From Candidatus Nanopelagicus hibericus (GTDB lineage: Bacteria > Actinomycetota > Actinomycetes > Nanopelagicales > Nanopelagicaceae): a stretch of DNA of 64,000 nt. Positions 16,383-25,519 of the stretch are shown here, piece by piece. The stretch spans positions 372,001 to 436,000 of the forward strand of contig NZ_CP016771.1 of assembly GCF_002288005.1 (NCBI RefSeq), read 5' to 3'. The notes below the pieces were generated by a model. That model worked only from the letters and a program-made list of their open reading frames with translations. It did no database searches and was not told the origin of the DNA. The position numbers and the translations under genes are program-made. Each line of letters starts with the position of its first letter. Position 1 is the stretch's first letter.

Positions 16383-17783
16383 ATGAGTTTTACTTTTATT
16401 GACCTATTTGCGGGAATAGGGGGCTTCCATGCTGCATTGGGTGCAATGGGCGGGAAATGTGTTTATGCCTCTGAGTGGGATAAAGATTCAGCGCGGATAT
16501 ACGAAAGAAATTGGAATTTAAAACCTGACGGCGATATAACGCTTGCTGCAAATGATGAAGTTATGAATGTGCCAGAACACGATGTTTTGGTTGGTGGTTT
16601 TCCATGTCAACCATTTAGTAAATCCGGAAAACAAATGGGCATGGAAGAAACTCGAGGAACTTTGTTTTGGAACATAGCAAAAATAATTGAAGCGAGAAAA
16701 CCAACTCTGGTTTTGCTTGAAAATGTTAGGAACATTGCTGGTCCGCGTCACATTCACGAGTGGAAAGTTATAATCAAAACTCTGCGAGATTTAGGCTACC
16801 GAGTGAGCGAAGAACCAATGGTTGTCTCACCTCACCTAATTAACCCAGAGTTTGGTGGCAGACCCCAGGTTAGGGATCGAGTTTTTATAGCTGCGACCAG
16901 GATTCCGAAAGGAATACCTAACTTTAAATACAACATAGAGATTCCAAGTCTTGATTCAGTAAAAAAGTATTGGGATCCACAAAAATGGAATTTAAGCAAG
17001 GACTTGCCTTTAGAGAAACTGAGTGATGCTAAAAGTAAAAAAGCTGTTGCCTTGAATGAAACTGAAATAGAGTGGATTGAAGCTTGGAATGAGTTCGTAG
17101 TTTTGATGAGGGGAAAGTTAGGAGATAAGCCTTTACCTGGCTTCCCAATCTGGGCAGATGATTGGGTACTTGAAAAAGACTTGAAAATTCCCAGAGGCAC
17201 TCCTGATTGGAAAGAAAATTTTTTGCGGAAGAATTCTGAGTTCTACACAAAGCATAAAACTGTGCTTAACAAATGGCTTAAAAAATGGAATCACTTGGAA
17301 CATTTTCCACCTAGTAGAAGAATGTTTGAGTGGCAGGCTCAAGATACAAAAACGTTGTGGGAAGCAATAATGCATTTTAGGCCCTCTGGAATTAGGGCGA
17401 AAAAAGCCACCTATGTACCTGCATTAGTTGCCATTACACAAACTTCAATCATTGGTAAGCAGAAGAGAAGAATTACAGTAAGAGAAGGAGCAAGACTTCA
17501 AGGACTCCCTGATTGGTTTGATTTTGTCGATCAGGCGGACAAATTAACATATAAGCAATTAGGCAATGGAGTTAATGTGGGCGCTGTTTACAATGTGATT
17601 AAAGCACAGGTAATCAGAGACTTAGATTTATTGGGTGATATGCCTCAGTTGACTCGATCCATTCTTGGCGCCCCAACAAATCCAGATTCAGTTTTAGAAA
17701 GTCATGAAATATTTCACAGTTATAAACCCAGTACTGAACCGATTGATTTAAACGAATATACCCAACTAAGACTAATTAAATAA
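16383..17783 (+). CDS. DNA (cytosine-5-)-methyltransferase
   Basis: The 466-residue protein has C5-methyltransferase motifs in order: motif I (DLFAGIGGFHAAL), motif IV with catalytic Cys near residue 75 (GGFPCQPFS), motif VI (LLENVRN), motif VIII region (QVRDRVFIAAT) and motifs IX/X (EGARLQGLP, QLGNGVNVG). The target-recognition region (about 185-370) is long. The start lies only about 20 nt after a TTGACA-like element (16353-16358), so the message may be leaderless with its own promoter. That would allow methylation before the nuclease is made. Recognition sequence is unknown. Confidence 0.95.
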   Translation: MSFTFIDLFAGIGGFHAALGAMGGKCVYASEWDKDSARIYERNWNLKPDGDITLAANDEVMNVPEHDVLVGGFPCQPFSKSGKQMGMEETRGTLFWNIAKIIEARKPTLVLLENVRNIAGPRHIHEWKVIIKTLRDLGYRVSEEPMVVSPHLINPEFGGRPQVRDRVFIAATRIPKGIPNFKYNIEIPSLDSVKKYWDPQKWNLSKDLPLEKLSDAKSKKAVALNETEIEWIEAWNEFVVLMRGKLGDKPLPGFPIWADDWVLEKDLKIPRGTPDWKENFLRKNSEFYTKHKTVLNKWLKKWNHLEHFPPSRRMFEWQAQDTKTLWEAIMHFRPSGIRAKKATYVPALVAITQTSIIGKQKRRITVREGARLQGLPDWFDFVDQADKLTYKQLGNGVNVGAVYNVIKAQVIRDLDLLGDMPQLTRSILGAPTNPDSVLESHEIFHSYKPSTEPIDLNEYTQLRLIK

Positions 17784-18510
17784 TTTCCCAACCGAATATA
17801 TGACCGCTTCCACCACAGGGGTGTCTCCAAGCATTCTTAAATTCACGAATTACCATCGGTTTCACTAAATTTTTTGACACAAAAATCTCATTTGCAAATT
17901 CTGCCATGGGAATTACTGACAACTCACCATTACTAGCTCCATTAATTTTGCATACGGATCTAACATTATTTATGTATTCTTCATATTGAGAATGATGAGT
18001 TAACGCTTCATCACAAGTTTTATAGTTATACTCGAAACAATATCCGATAACAGCTTGTTTTTTGCCAATTTTATGTTCTTGCATGCGCTTAATATCATGA
18101 ATTAGTGATCTGTCTTTTAGGTATGGTGAGAGAATTTTAGGCACTCCGTAATCATTATTTTTTCCGTTATTCCCCACCAGTGCAATGTGTTTCACTTCAA
18201 TCGCCCATTCAGGATTCTGCAAACTTGATCCATCAGTACTAAAAATTAGGTCACATTTAGCGCGAGCAACATCGGGATAAGGAACTTCTATATTGCTGGC
18301 ATCTTTTGGATTAAAGTCACTTTTGTATGCTGTCCGCCACCAATCTAGTAACTCTTTAACGAACACTGGTTCACGTAGAGTTTTCACGCCAGGTAGATAA
18401 ACTTCTCCAGTTCTTTGATTAGCCGAACTATGGGTTGTGGTGGAATCCACTGCAACTAAACCTTCAGCAAAGCGCTCTAGTACTTGTTCAAGTTTCAAAG
18501 GACTCTCCAA
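17776..18510 (-). CDS. PD-(D/E)XK restriction-endonuclease-like protein
   Basis: The 244-residue protein overlaps the methyltransferase 3' end by 8 nt on the opposite strand. It shows KCDLIFS (Asp) and, about 16 residues on, WAIEVKHI (Glu-x-Lys), the PD-(D/E)XK core, followed by a basic loop and helix (LKDRSLIHDIKRMQEHK). Convergent methyltransferase and endonuclease genes are common in type II systems, so it may be the cognate restriction enzyme, with the HNH protein an additional nuclease. The start is uncertain (TTG 18510 or TTG 18498). Confidence 0.7.
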   Translation of the reverse strand: MESPLKLEQVLERFAEGLVAVDSTTTHSSANQRTGEVYLPGVKTLREPVFVKELLDWWRTAYKSDFNPKDASNIEVPYPDVARAKCDLIFSTDGSSLQNPEWAIEVKHIALVGNNGKNNDYGVPKILSPYLKDRSLIHDIKRMQEHKIGKKQAVIGYCFEYNYKTCDEALTHHSQYEEYINNVRSVCKINGASNGELSVIPMAEFANEIFVSKNLVKPMVIREFKNAWRHPCGGSGHIFGWEII

Positions 18511-18579
18511 ACACCTAGGTAAGCCACTTTACTTTGTTAAACGAGTTTTAGGTGAGTTTTAGACTTTTAAATTTCTCGC

Positions 18580-19413
18580 TTAATTCAACGCAATTATCGC
18601 CAGCGCCGATGAGGTAGCTGCAATTCCTAACCAGTTGGCAATAGATGGTTTTTGCTTCATTAGCTTTATGGCAATTAAGGCAGATAGGGCAGGGGCTGAT
18701 GCCATAAAGACACCAACCTTGCTTAACTCTAGGTTTGTAATGGCAATCATGAAAAATAGATTTGCCAGCATCTCACATGAGCCAGAAAGAAGTGCGTACT
18801 TCTTCCAGCTAGTTGATTGTGGTTTTTGAGCACTCTTTGGAGAAAAGATGAGTGAAACAAGTAAAACACCAATTCTTGCGCCAAAGAGGGCGGCAATTAT
18901 TTGGGATTCATCTATTTCTGTCATCAATACTGAAAAGCCGGTGAAGCAACATGCTGCAGCTGTTGTGAGGCCAAATACTTTTAATGTCGCCTTCTGATGA
19001 CTTGCTGATGTGCGAGAGGCTAGAAATAAACCAAGAGCGCCTAAAGCTGTTGCAATTGGAAAGGTCCAAGAGATTGATTCATCTTTAACTAGGACAGCAA
19101 AGAGGATTAAGTTAAATGATTGCACCAATGCCACAACTGGGGATACAAATGAGACTGAGCCAATTGAGAATGCTTGGTAGATAAAGGGAAGGCCTAGCCC
19201 GCCGATAAAGCCGGCGGCTATGCCAATTAAAACCACTCTTAAGGTGATGGTGTTTAGATTAAAGAGGATTACAACAGAAATAATTGCCATTGCAATTGAG
19301 CTAGAGGCACGTAATGTGTTGCGCCAGCTACTTATTTGAGTTGATTTACCACCAAGAGTGTTGGTGAAAGCATTACTTAGTGCATTAGAAAAGGAGGCTA
19401 TCTCACCAATCAT
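18580..19413 (-). CDS. EamA/DMT-family transporter
   Basis: The 277-residue protein has about ten hydrophobic segments in two similar halves, typical of EamA (drug/metabolite transporter) exporters. The second half contains LFFMIAITNLELSKVGVFMASAPALSALIA, matching the family's C-terminal repeat. It is downstream of an SDR and a glycoside hydrolase, so it may move a sugar product or metabolite, but the substrate cannot be predicted. Confidence 0.85.
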   Translation of the reverse strand: MIGEIASFSNALSNAFTNTLGGKSTQISSWRNTLRASSSIAMAIISVVILFNLNTITLRVVLIGIAAGFIGGLGLPFIYQAFSIGSVSFVSPVVALVQSFNLILFAVLVKDESISWTFPIATALGALGLFLASRTSASHQKATLKVFGLTTAAACCFTGFSVLMTEIDESQIIAALFGARIGVLLVSLIFSPKSAQKPQSTSWKKYALLSGSCEMLANLFFMIAITNLELSKVGVFMASAPALSALIAIKLMKQKPSIANWLGIAATSSALAIIALN

Positions 19414-19424
19414 TATTTACTTAA

Positions 19425-20189
19425 TTACTTTGTGTTGATATCTGAATCAAATTGAAAGAGTGAGCAGCCACCATCAGCTAGTAGGACTGTGCCAGTTATG
19501 TAATCACCAGCTGTTGAGCATAGGAAGCCCACCACATCTGCAACTTGAGTTGCGGTTTGAAACTCACCAAGAGGAACAACTTTGCCAGCACGCTTTGTAT
19601 ATACCGGATCTGTTTTTAGTAACTCACCAGCAAGGCCGGCGCGAACTATTCCTGGTGCCACCACATTTACTCTAATTCCATGGACTGCAAGCTCTCTAGC
19701 CATTTGTTTTGCCAACATCTCAAGTCCTGCCTTTGAGACGGTGTATGCGGTGATCTCAGGCCATGGCACTGAGCCAACCCAGGAGCCGGTAAAGACAATC
19801 CGTCCAGCTGTTTTATTCTTAATGAAGTGCTTTGCGGCCACCTGTCCAAGAATAAAGTTTGCAGTCAGGTTTACATCAAGGGTGTTTTGCCAAAAGGTGG
19901 GGTCAATATCAACAAAAGCGGCAGTGCCACCAACGCCAGCATTGCCAATTACGCAATCAAGTGGTGCACCGGAAGTGATCAGCTTGGTAACCGCAGCCTG
20001 ATCACATAGATCTAAAGAGGCGGCTTTGATTCGCCCATGATCTGCAGGTGAGTACCGTTTTAGTATCTCACCCTCTGATTTGATATCAACTGCAGTAATA
20101 GTTGCACCCTCATCTAGAAAGTGTTGAACAATTGCAGAGCCAATATCACCGCCAGCACCGGTGACTAATACATGTTGTGATTTACTCAT
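19425..20189 (-). CDS. SDR-family oxidoreductase
   Basis: A classical short-chain dehydrogenase: TGAGGDIGSAI nucleotide-binding loop near the N-terminus, NAGVGG, and catalytic Ser...YTVSK. The frame is open to 20231, but that would overlap the upstream gene, and ATG 20189 (MSKSQHVLVTGAGG) gives the usual SDR N-terminus. Its place after a GH127 hydrolase and an acid-sugar dehydratase suggests a sugar or sugar-acid substrate with NAD(P). Confidence 0.9.
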   Translation of the reverse strand: MSKSQHVLVTGAGGDIGSAIVQHFLDEGATITAVDIKSEGEILKRYSPADHGRIKAASLDLCDQAAVTKLITSGAPLDCVIGNAGVGGTAAFVDIDPTFWQNTLDVNLTANFILGQVAAKHFIKNKTAGRIVFTGSWVGSVPWPEITAYTVSKAGLEMLAKQMARELAVHGIRVNVVAPGIVRAGLAGELLKTDPVYTKRAGKVVPLGEFQTATQVADVVGFLCSTAGDYITGTVLLADGGCSLFQFDSDINTK

Positions 20190-20203
20190 GAGATGAAAGA
20201 AGC

Positions 20204-22132
20204 CTATCTCGCCTGCGGAAACGCCGTCCAACGCAGAACGGTGGTTCCCATTGGCACTAGTTTGACCTTATGAAAGGCGCTTACATCTAAGCCTTCATCT
20301 GCGTGTGGGTTTAGATTCCAACAATTTGTAGATATTGAAATACTTGGTTGATCACTCCACGGATAGCTGCCTTCAGGCAGTGCGGTGCGCTCTACCTTTG
20401 AGGTAGCAAGATCTGCCTTTCGAAATGCTGGTGGAAACATCCATTTTGCATTTACTGCAACCAGATCTTGGTCGGCATATCCTGGCAGTTTGTACTCTCG
20501 GTAATCTGTTGCGACATGTTGGATTGGAACTGAAAAAACTAACGGACCAACATCAAAGACATATCTGCCATCAGAAATGGTGCGCTGAGTTAACTCTTGT
20601 GGCAGATCAATCTCAACCTTTGAATCAGCACCCCAAGTAGCGGTGACTTGAAAGCGATCAGCTAACTGAGTCTGCTTAACATCTTTGGCGCCGCTTACTT
20701 TAATTGCTGCCTTCTTACACCAAGCAGGGATTCGAAACTCTGCTGTAAAGGTCAACTCTGGTGCGCTGATGTGAGCAGTAATCCTTTCTTCAAATGGATA
20801 TGAGGTTACTTGTTTAATTGATACCTCTTTACCTTGTATTTGCACAGTTGCGGCCATCGCACCGTAGAGTTGAAAACTTATTAGATCATCAGCTTGGGCA
20901 AGCATTCGCCGGGCGAAGATCGGCAGGATCTTGCCGGCATTTGGTACACAACAGACCGCCACATCATCATGGGTGGGTGAGATATCCCAACGTGTTCCCA
21001 TCTGATGAGTTGCAGCTGGCTGATTTTGCGCCATGCAGTAGACAGTTCGTCTGCCATCATTTGTAACAGCTGCTTGGAAATCATTTAGGAAGAGTTTTTC
21101 CGCCAAATCAAGGTAGTGAAAATCACCGGTTAAGCGCACCGATTCAAGAAGGGTGATGATCATTTCAAACATAGTGCAGATTTCATAACCATTTTCAGGA
21201 AGTGGTATGCACTCAATGCCAGGTAAGGATATTTGTTCATCACTTTTAACTCCGCCACCAATACCAATTGCCCGTTCAATCTTTACCATGCCATTTTTAA
21301 ATGCCTTCAAATACTGCTCATCTCCTAGGTGCTCTGCTAGTGCTAGTGGCACTCGCAAGAATTCAACGGCGTGAGCGCCATGGCCAACAATTGGTTCATC
21401 AGAGAGCAGTGTTTGCAGTTGGCCATCAGTTTCATGCCAATCCATAACCCCTGCTGAGTAATCAGCGTATAACTCTTTGCCAAACTCAATAAATCTTAAA
21501 TCACCAGTTTGTCTGCTTTGCTCAGCTAGTGCGTCCATAAACATAAGATCATGGCCCGCGCCACAACTATCCCCTGATGGTGCGTTAAAGCGCAGATTCT
21601 TATCTGATTTTCGGTAACGATCGATGGTGTAATCCAACGCCTTAGATACACAATCTCTTACTTTATTATCATCTGTGTAATCTGCCCACAGCTGTAGTGC
21701 CAAGATTGCTCTGCTTTGGGTCCAAAGATCTCCCACAATAAAGTTTCGGCTAGCACGCGCTTCTGCGGTAAACATTCCGATGTAACCATCTGCGCCTTGT
21801 TGAGCAAGAATTCGATTTAAATAAGTTCTTACCTGCTCGATCTCAGCTGTTTTGCCATGAAGTAATACATGTCCGATCCAACCGATCAGCCAGTTTCCTT
21901 CACTCTCACCATTCCACCACTCAACCTTGGCAACATTATTACCAGTTCCATAAGCTGATTTAATTCCCAGTTGGCCGCTAGCAAAGACATCACTCCATAC
22001 CTCTTTGCTGATCAAAGGGAGTGAGCCGATGAAGCCTTTCATCGCTAAAGATGATTGTTGCTCCAACCAACCACCAATTTTAACTGCGTTAATTGGAACT
22101 GGTTTATAGGTGGCACGGTTGCTCTTGGTCAT
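20204..22132 (-). CDS. GH127-family glycoside hydrolase (beta-L-arabinofuranosidase type)
   Basis: The 642-residue protein belongs to the former DUF1680 family, now GH127. It shows EWWNGESEGNWLIGW near residue 75, the Glu-x-Cys of GYEICTMFEM (about 314-316) and the paired Cys of VAVCCVPN (about 395). In the characterised GH127 enzyme these residues bind zinc, and one Cys is the nucleophile. Such enzymes remove beta-L-arabinofuranose from plant or algal glycans; related families take other sugars. No signal peptide is seen, so it acts in the cytoplasm on imported oligosaccharides. Downstream SDR and upstream dehydratase genes form one operon with it. Confidence 0.88.
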   Translation of the reverse strand: MTKSNRATYKPVPINAVKIGGWLEQQSSLAMKGFIGSLPLISKEVWSDVFASGQLGIKSAYGTGNNVAKVEWWNGESEGNWLIGWIGHVLLHGKTAEIEQVRTYLNRILAQQGADGYIGMFTAEARASRNFIVGDLWTQSRAILALQLWADYTDDNKVRDCVSKALDYTIDRYRKSDKNLRFNAPSGDSCGAGHDLMFMDALAEQSRQTGDLRFIEFGKELYADYSAGVMDWHETDGQLQTLLSDEPIVGHGAHAVEFLRVPLALAEHLGDEQYLKAFKNGMVKIERAIGIGGGVKSDEQISLPGIECIPLPENGYEICTMFEMIITLLESVRLTGDFHYLDLAEKLFLNDFQAAVTNDGRRTVYCMAQNQPAATHQMGTRWDISPTHDDVAVCCVPNAGKILPIFARRMLAQADDLISFQLYGAMAATVQIQGKEVSIKQVTSYPFEERITAHISAPELTFTAEFRIPAWCKKAAIKVSGAKDVKQTQLADRFQVTATWGADSKVEIDLPQELTQRTISDGRYVFDVGPLVFSVPIQHVATDYREYKLPGYADQDLVAVNAKWMFPPAFRKADLATSKVERTALPEGSYPWSDQPSISISTNCWNLNPHADEGLDVSAFHKVKLVPMGTTVLRWTAFPQAR

Positions 22133-22160
22133 GATCTATTTACCCTTCGATTTATTTTGG

Positions 22161-23342
22161 CTAGGCCTGCTTGGCAAACTTTGCCGCGGAGGTAAATGTT
22201 GAGGTTAAATCTGTACCCAGGCCAGCTTCTTGGCTTAGTGAGATTTTGCCATCAGCAATTGTGGGAAGTGTTGTCACAATCATTGGATACCAGGTGCGAA
22301 GACTTGCTCTTGAAGTCTCCTGCACAAGTGCGTTCTCATATGCAGTAGAAAGGTGAGCGCCAGCAATTAAACCAATTGGCCCTGAGCAATCATGAGGGGC
22401 AATTGATTTGCCATACTTTTTTGTTGCTTGCGTGAATTTAATACCTTGGGTAAAGCCGCCACACCAACCAAGATCTAAGGTGAGTACATCGATGTAATCA
22501 TTTTTAAGAAGTGCTTCAACTCGAACCATGCTAGTAACAGTCTCACCATGGGCGATTGGGGCATACCCCTTGCTGCGAAGGAGTGCGTAATCATCTAGTA
22601 GATCTGGATAGATTGGATCTTCAATCCAGGTTAGCTTTAAATCCTTTGTGGCCTCAAATATCTTTTTAGCTGCCAACGGGGACCAAAGTGCGTGCAATTC
22701 AAGCATTAACTGCATCTTTTCCCCAACAGCATCTCTTACTTTCTGTAGTGGGATCAATCCTTTTTTAAGATCCTCATCTGATATATCTTTGCCATCATTT
22801 TTTTCAGCGTAGGTATCAAATGGCCAGATCTTCATCCCGCCAATTCCTTCAGCTAGTAACTCTTTAGCAAGTGAGCCAGCATCAGTTAGAAATGCTTGTA
22901 GATCCTCATACTGATCATTCTTATCTGAAATTCCCCAAGCTGAGCTATCTTGATCTGATTTGCGCATATACCCTCTACCTGCGCAGGTGTTATAAATACT
23001 TAACGCTTTGCTTTGTCCACCAAGTAATTGATAGATCGGCTTGCCCTCAACCTTTCCTTTGATATCCCAGAGTGCGATATCAACAGCAGATTTTGCCCGC
23101 ATCTCAACTCCAGATGATAAAGCGCCAACGTAGGTGGTCAATTTTCGACTGATGTTTTCAATATTTGCTGGATCTAATCCAATTAAAGTTGGCGCCACAA
23201 ACTCATCCACAAATGTGGCAACAGTTCGCCCAAAGTAGTAACTCTCACCAATGCCATAAACCCCAGCATCGGTGCCAATTTTCACATAAATGATATTTGG
23301 AAAATCTGGGTGAACAAAACTTTCAACAGAGGTTATTTTCAT
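22161..23342 (-). CDS. Enolase-superfamily sugar-acid dehydratase (mandelate racemase subgroup)
   Basis: The 393-residue protein has the capping domain and TIM barrel of mandelate racemase/muconate lactonizing enzymes. Visible: LWDIKGKVEGKPIYQLLGG, metal-ligand acids in MLELHALWSP, WIEDPIYPD and AHGETV, and the catalytic His in APHDCSGP. The His after the first Glu (ELHALW) is seen in acid-sugar dehydratases. It probably dehydrates an aldonic or uronic-type acid to a 2-keto-3-deoxy acid, but the exact substrate cannot be read from sequence. It is divergent, together with the GntR gene, from the ABC transporter operon. Confidence 0.87.
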   Translation of the reverse strand: MKITSVESFVHPDFPNIIYVKIGTDAGVYGIGESYYFGRTVATFVDEFVAPTLIGLDPANIENISRKLTTYVGALSSGVEMRAKSAVDIALWDIKGKVEGKPIYQLLGGQSKALSIYNTCAGRGYMRKSDQDSSAWGISDKNDQYEDLQAFLTDAGSLAKELLAEGIGGMKIWPFDTYAEKNDGKDISDEDLKKGLIPLQKVRDAVGEKMQLMLELHALWSPLAAKKIFEATKDLKLTWIEDPIYPDLLDDYALLRSKGYAPIAHGETVTSMVRVEALLKNDYIDVLTLDLGWCGGFTQGIKFTQATKKYGKSIAPHDCSGPIGLIAGAHLSTAYENALVQETSRASLRTWYPMIVTTLPTIADGKISLSQEAGLGTDLTSTFTSAAKFAKQA

Positions 23343-23346
23343 TTTC

Positions 23347-24135
23347 CTACCGCAATATATCCATAGAGTAATCTTTTAGTGCAGCGTCTAAAACTTCGTG
23401 AATACTTATTGAAGCACCAAAGCTTTGTTTAATAACTCGATCAGCCACATCAGAGAGGGGGATATCAAAATCACTTTCATAGGTGTCTTCGGCAATATGT
23501 AGATGTTTACACATAGCAGCTACCGCTTTATCTGGATCCTTTGCCTTAATAGCCTGCAAAATGCTGTGGTGAAGTGGTGCTCCCTGCGCCATAGTTTTGG
23601 CATCAGCTAGGGAGCGGAGCATGATTTCAAAGGTTAAGGTGGTAATTGACCCAAAAACCACCTGCAGTACTGGATTTTGAGTAGCTTTAGCAATTAATGA
23701 GTGAAATGCAATATCTGATTTTGCTCGTGCTAATAACTCTGTGGCATCATCAAATGATTTAAGCGCAACCTCTAATTGGGCAATATCTTCATCAGTTGCT
23801 CTAAGTGCTGCCAGTCTGACTGTTTGTTCTTCAATATTAATTCTTGCCTCAATTAAATGTCGAGCAGTAGCGGCGGATTGGCGCAAAGTTGTGTGGACAT
23901 TTTTAGCTGTGTCTAACATATGCGGCTTTCGCACAAATACGCCACGGCCCGGAACCGCCTTCACCAACCCTTGTCTTTGTAGCCCTGCTAAAACCTCACG
24001 CAAAAATAACCTAGAAACGCCATATTTTTCAGCCAAAATTCTGGCCGAGGGCATCATGCCACTAGAACTTTGATCATTTAAAATATATTTATTAGTTAGC
24101 TCACTTGCTAGTTCATCCTGGCTATATGCGGGCAT
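23347..24135 (-). CDS. GntR-family regulator, FadR/FCD subgroup
   Basis: An N-terminal winged helix (SARILAEKYGVSRLFLREVLAGL, then a wing with GRGVFV) is followed by an all-helical FCD effector domain with metal-binding His residues (AFHSLIAKA, HHSILQAI, CKHLHIAE). ATG 24135 is preferred over the upstream ATG 24150 because GGAGG lies 5 nt before it. FCD regulators typically respond to sugar acids. It probably controls the adjacent dehydratase/GH127 operon and the divergent ABC transporter. Confidence 0.9.
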   Translation of the reverse strand: MPAYSQDELASELTNKYILNDQSSSGMMPSARILAEKYGVSRLFLREVLAGLQRQGLVKAVPGRGVFVRKPHMLDTAKNVHTTLRQSAATARHLIEARINIEEQTVRLAALRATDEDIAQLEVALKSFDDATELLARAKSDIAFHSLIAKATQNPVLQVVFGSITTLTFEIMLRSLADAKTMAQGAPLHHSILQAIKAKDPDKAVAAMCKHLHIAEDTYESDFDIPLSDVADRVIKQSFGASISIHEVLDAALKDYSMDILR

Positions 24136-24329
24136 ATAAACCTCCATCAATATTTAGTGAGATCTCAGATGCAGTAGCACGAGGTGGTTTGCGAAAATTT
24201 GTATTTGACTGGGCGCCCAGCGAAAAATACATACTTGTAAACCATAATCTCAAGCGATGTGCGAATTCTCCGACGAAAATTCCTCTAGATAACATTTTGG
24301 TTAAGAACCCACCCAATCCGTTGTTGCTA

Positions 24330-24391
24330 TTGACAACCTGTCTAAAGGCGAGAAGCATCACCCTTTAATCTGACCTATCAGACTGGTCAGA
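24330..24391 (+). promoter_or_regulatory. Promoter and candidate GntR operator before sugar ABC operon
   Basis: TTGACA at 24330-24335 is a possible -35 element. Downstream, TCTGACC and GGTCAGA form a perfect 7-bp inverted repeat with a 9-nt centre (24369-24391), 28 nt before the binding-protein ATG. Its size and GG/CC-containing arms fit a FadR-type operator, and the GntR gene is divergent next door. Assignment is inferred. Confidence 0.5.
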
Positions 24392-24418
24392 CTATTAGGA
24401 AAAAATGGGAGTGTCAAT

Positions 24419-25420
24419 ATGAAAAGTAAATATAAAGCTTCGGCAATCGCAACTGCGATGACCTTGCTTGGTTCATTGACTCTTGCGATCACCACAGCTG
24501 CTCCATCAAATGCTGGTACTTGGTGCTCCGGAGTTAAAATTAGTTATTTTAAAGGTGGAACTGCAGATTCTTTCTCTGATGTTTTAGAAAAGGGAGCAAA
24601 GCAGGCTGCTGCTGATACTGGCGCAGATGTCACCATCATTTCATCAAATTGGGATTTCCCAACTATGGTGCAAAAATTTAAAGAGGAAATAGCCAAGAAG
24701 CCAGATGCAATCTCATTTATGGGTCACCCAGGTGATGCTGCAATTCAGCCATCTGCAAAGGCTGCAAAAGATGCTGGCATTCTTGTTGATTTCTCTAACG
24801 TGCCTGCACCTAAGTCAATTGCCACTGTAAATGGTGGATTCACCGGTGCAAATCTAAAGCTAATGGGTAATAATTTAGCTGCAAGATCTGTTAAAGACTT
24901 CGGTTTGAAGAAAGGTGATCAGGCAATTGTAATTGGAACATTTGGTGTTCCTGGACGTTCTGATCGCGAAGATGGCACCGTCAGCACTTTAGAAAAAGCT
25001 GGCGTTAAGGTAACAAAGCTTGACTTGAAGGCATTTGCTGGAAATGCTGCCGGAGATCCAAACTTAGTTACGCCTACCTTAACTGCAAGTATTTTAAAGA
25101 ATAAAAACCTCAAGCTAATTGTTGCTGCAGGTCCAATTCTTGGAAATATGAACAACTACTTCAAAGCTGCAAAACTTGAGCCAGGAAAAGTTAAGGCCGC
25201 AGGATTTGACCTTGGCGATACTGTGCTTAAAGGTTTTGAAGAGGGCTATATTCAGCTAACTGCTGACCAAGAGCCATTTAAGCAGGGCTACATGCCAATT
25301 ATCTCACTATGTCTAGCCAAGCAATATGGCTTAGGACAAACTAGCGTCGACACCTCATCAGGTTTCGTTACAACCGCTAACTACAAAGTAGTCGCAGCGC
25401 TTCCAAAAGGATTCCGCTAA
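24419..25420 (+). CDS. Sugar ABC transporter substrate-binding protein
   Basis: The 333-residue protein has a signal peptide (cleavage near SNAG) and a periplasmic-binding-protein fold like ribose, xylose and rhizopine binders. Features include SSNWDFPTMVQKFKEEIAKKPDAISF near residues 75-100 and AAGFDLGDTVLKGFEEGYIQLTADQEPFKQGY at the C-terminal hinge. It delivers its ligand to the permease encoded downstream. It is separated from the ATPase gene by a strong hairpin, expected to raise its level over the other subunits. Confidence 0.93.
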   Translation: MKSKYKASAIATAMTLLGSLTLAITTAAPSNAGTWCSGVKISYFKGGTADSFSDVLEKGAKQAAADTGADVTIISSNWDFPTMVQKFKEEIAKKPDAISFMGHPGDAAIQPSAKAAKDAGILVDFSNVPAPKSIATVNGGFTGANLKLMGNNLAARSVKDFGLKKGDQAIVIGTFGVPGRSDREDGTVSTLEKAGVKVTKLDLKAFAGNAAGDPNLVTPTLTASILKNKNLKLIVAAGPILGNMNNYFKAAKLEPGKVKAAGFDLGDTVLKGFEEGYIQLTADQEPFKQGYMPIISLCLAKQYGLGQTSVDTSSGFVTTANYKVVAALPKGFR

Positions 25421-25434
25421 GACCTAGGTAACAC

Positions 25435-25475
25435 TTGAGCAGGCAGGACTCCTTCCTACTGCCTGCTCAATTTTT
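25435..25475 (+). terminator. Intercistronic terminator/attenuator
   Basis: A perfect 12-bp stem (TTGAGCAGGCAG at 25435-25446 with its complement at 25459-25470) and a 12-nt loop are followed by five T. It lies between the binding protein and ATPase genes, where partial termination and mRNA protection favour the binding protein. Confidence 0.9.
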
Positions 25476-25519
25476 AATTATTGCTAGACAAGGCAACTAA
25501 TAGAGAGTTTGATAACACT

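Noticed and set aside
24122-24368. Open frames on both strands in the gntR/ABC intergenic region
   Set aside because: They overlap the gntR start and the promoter/operator, have no ribosome site and show no protein-like composition.
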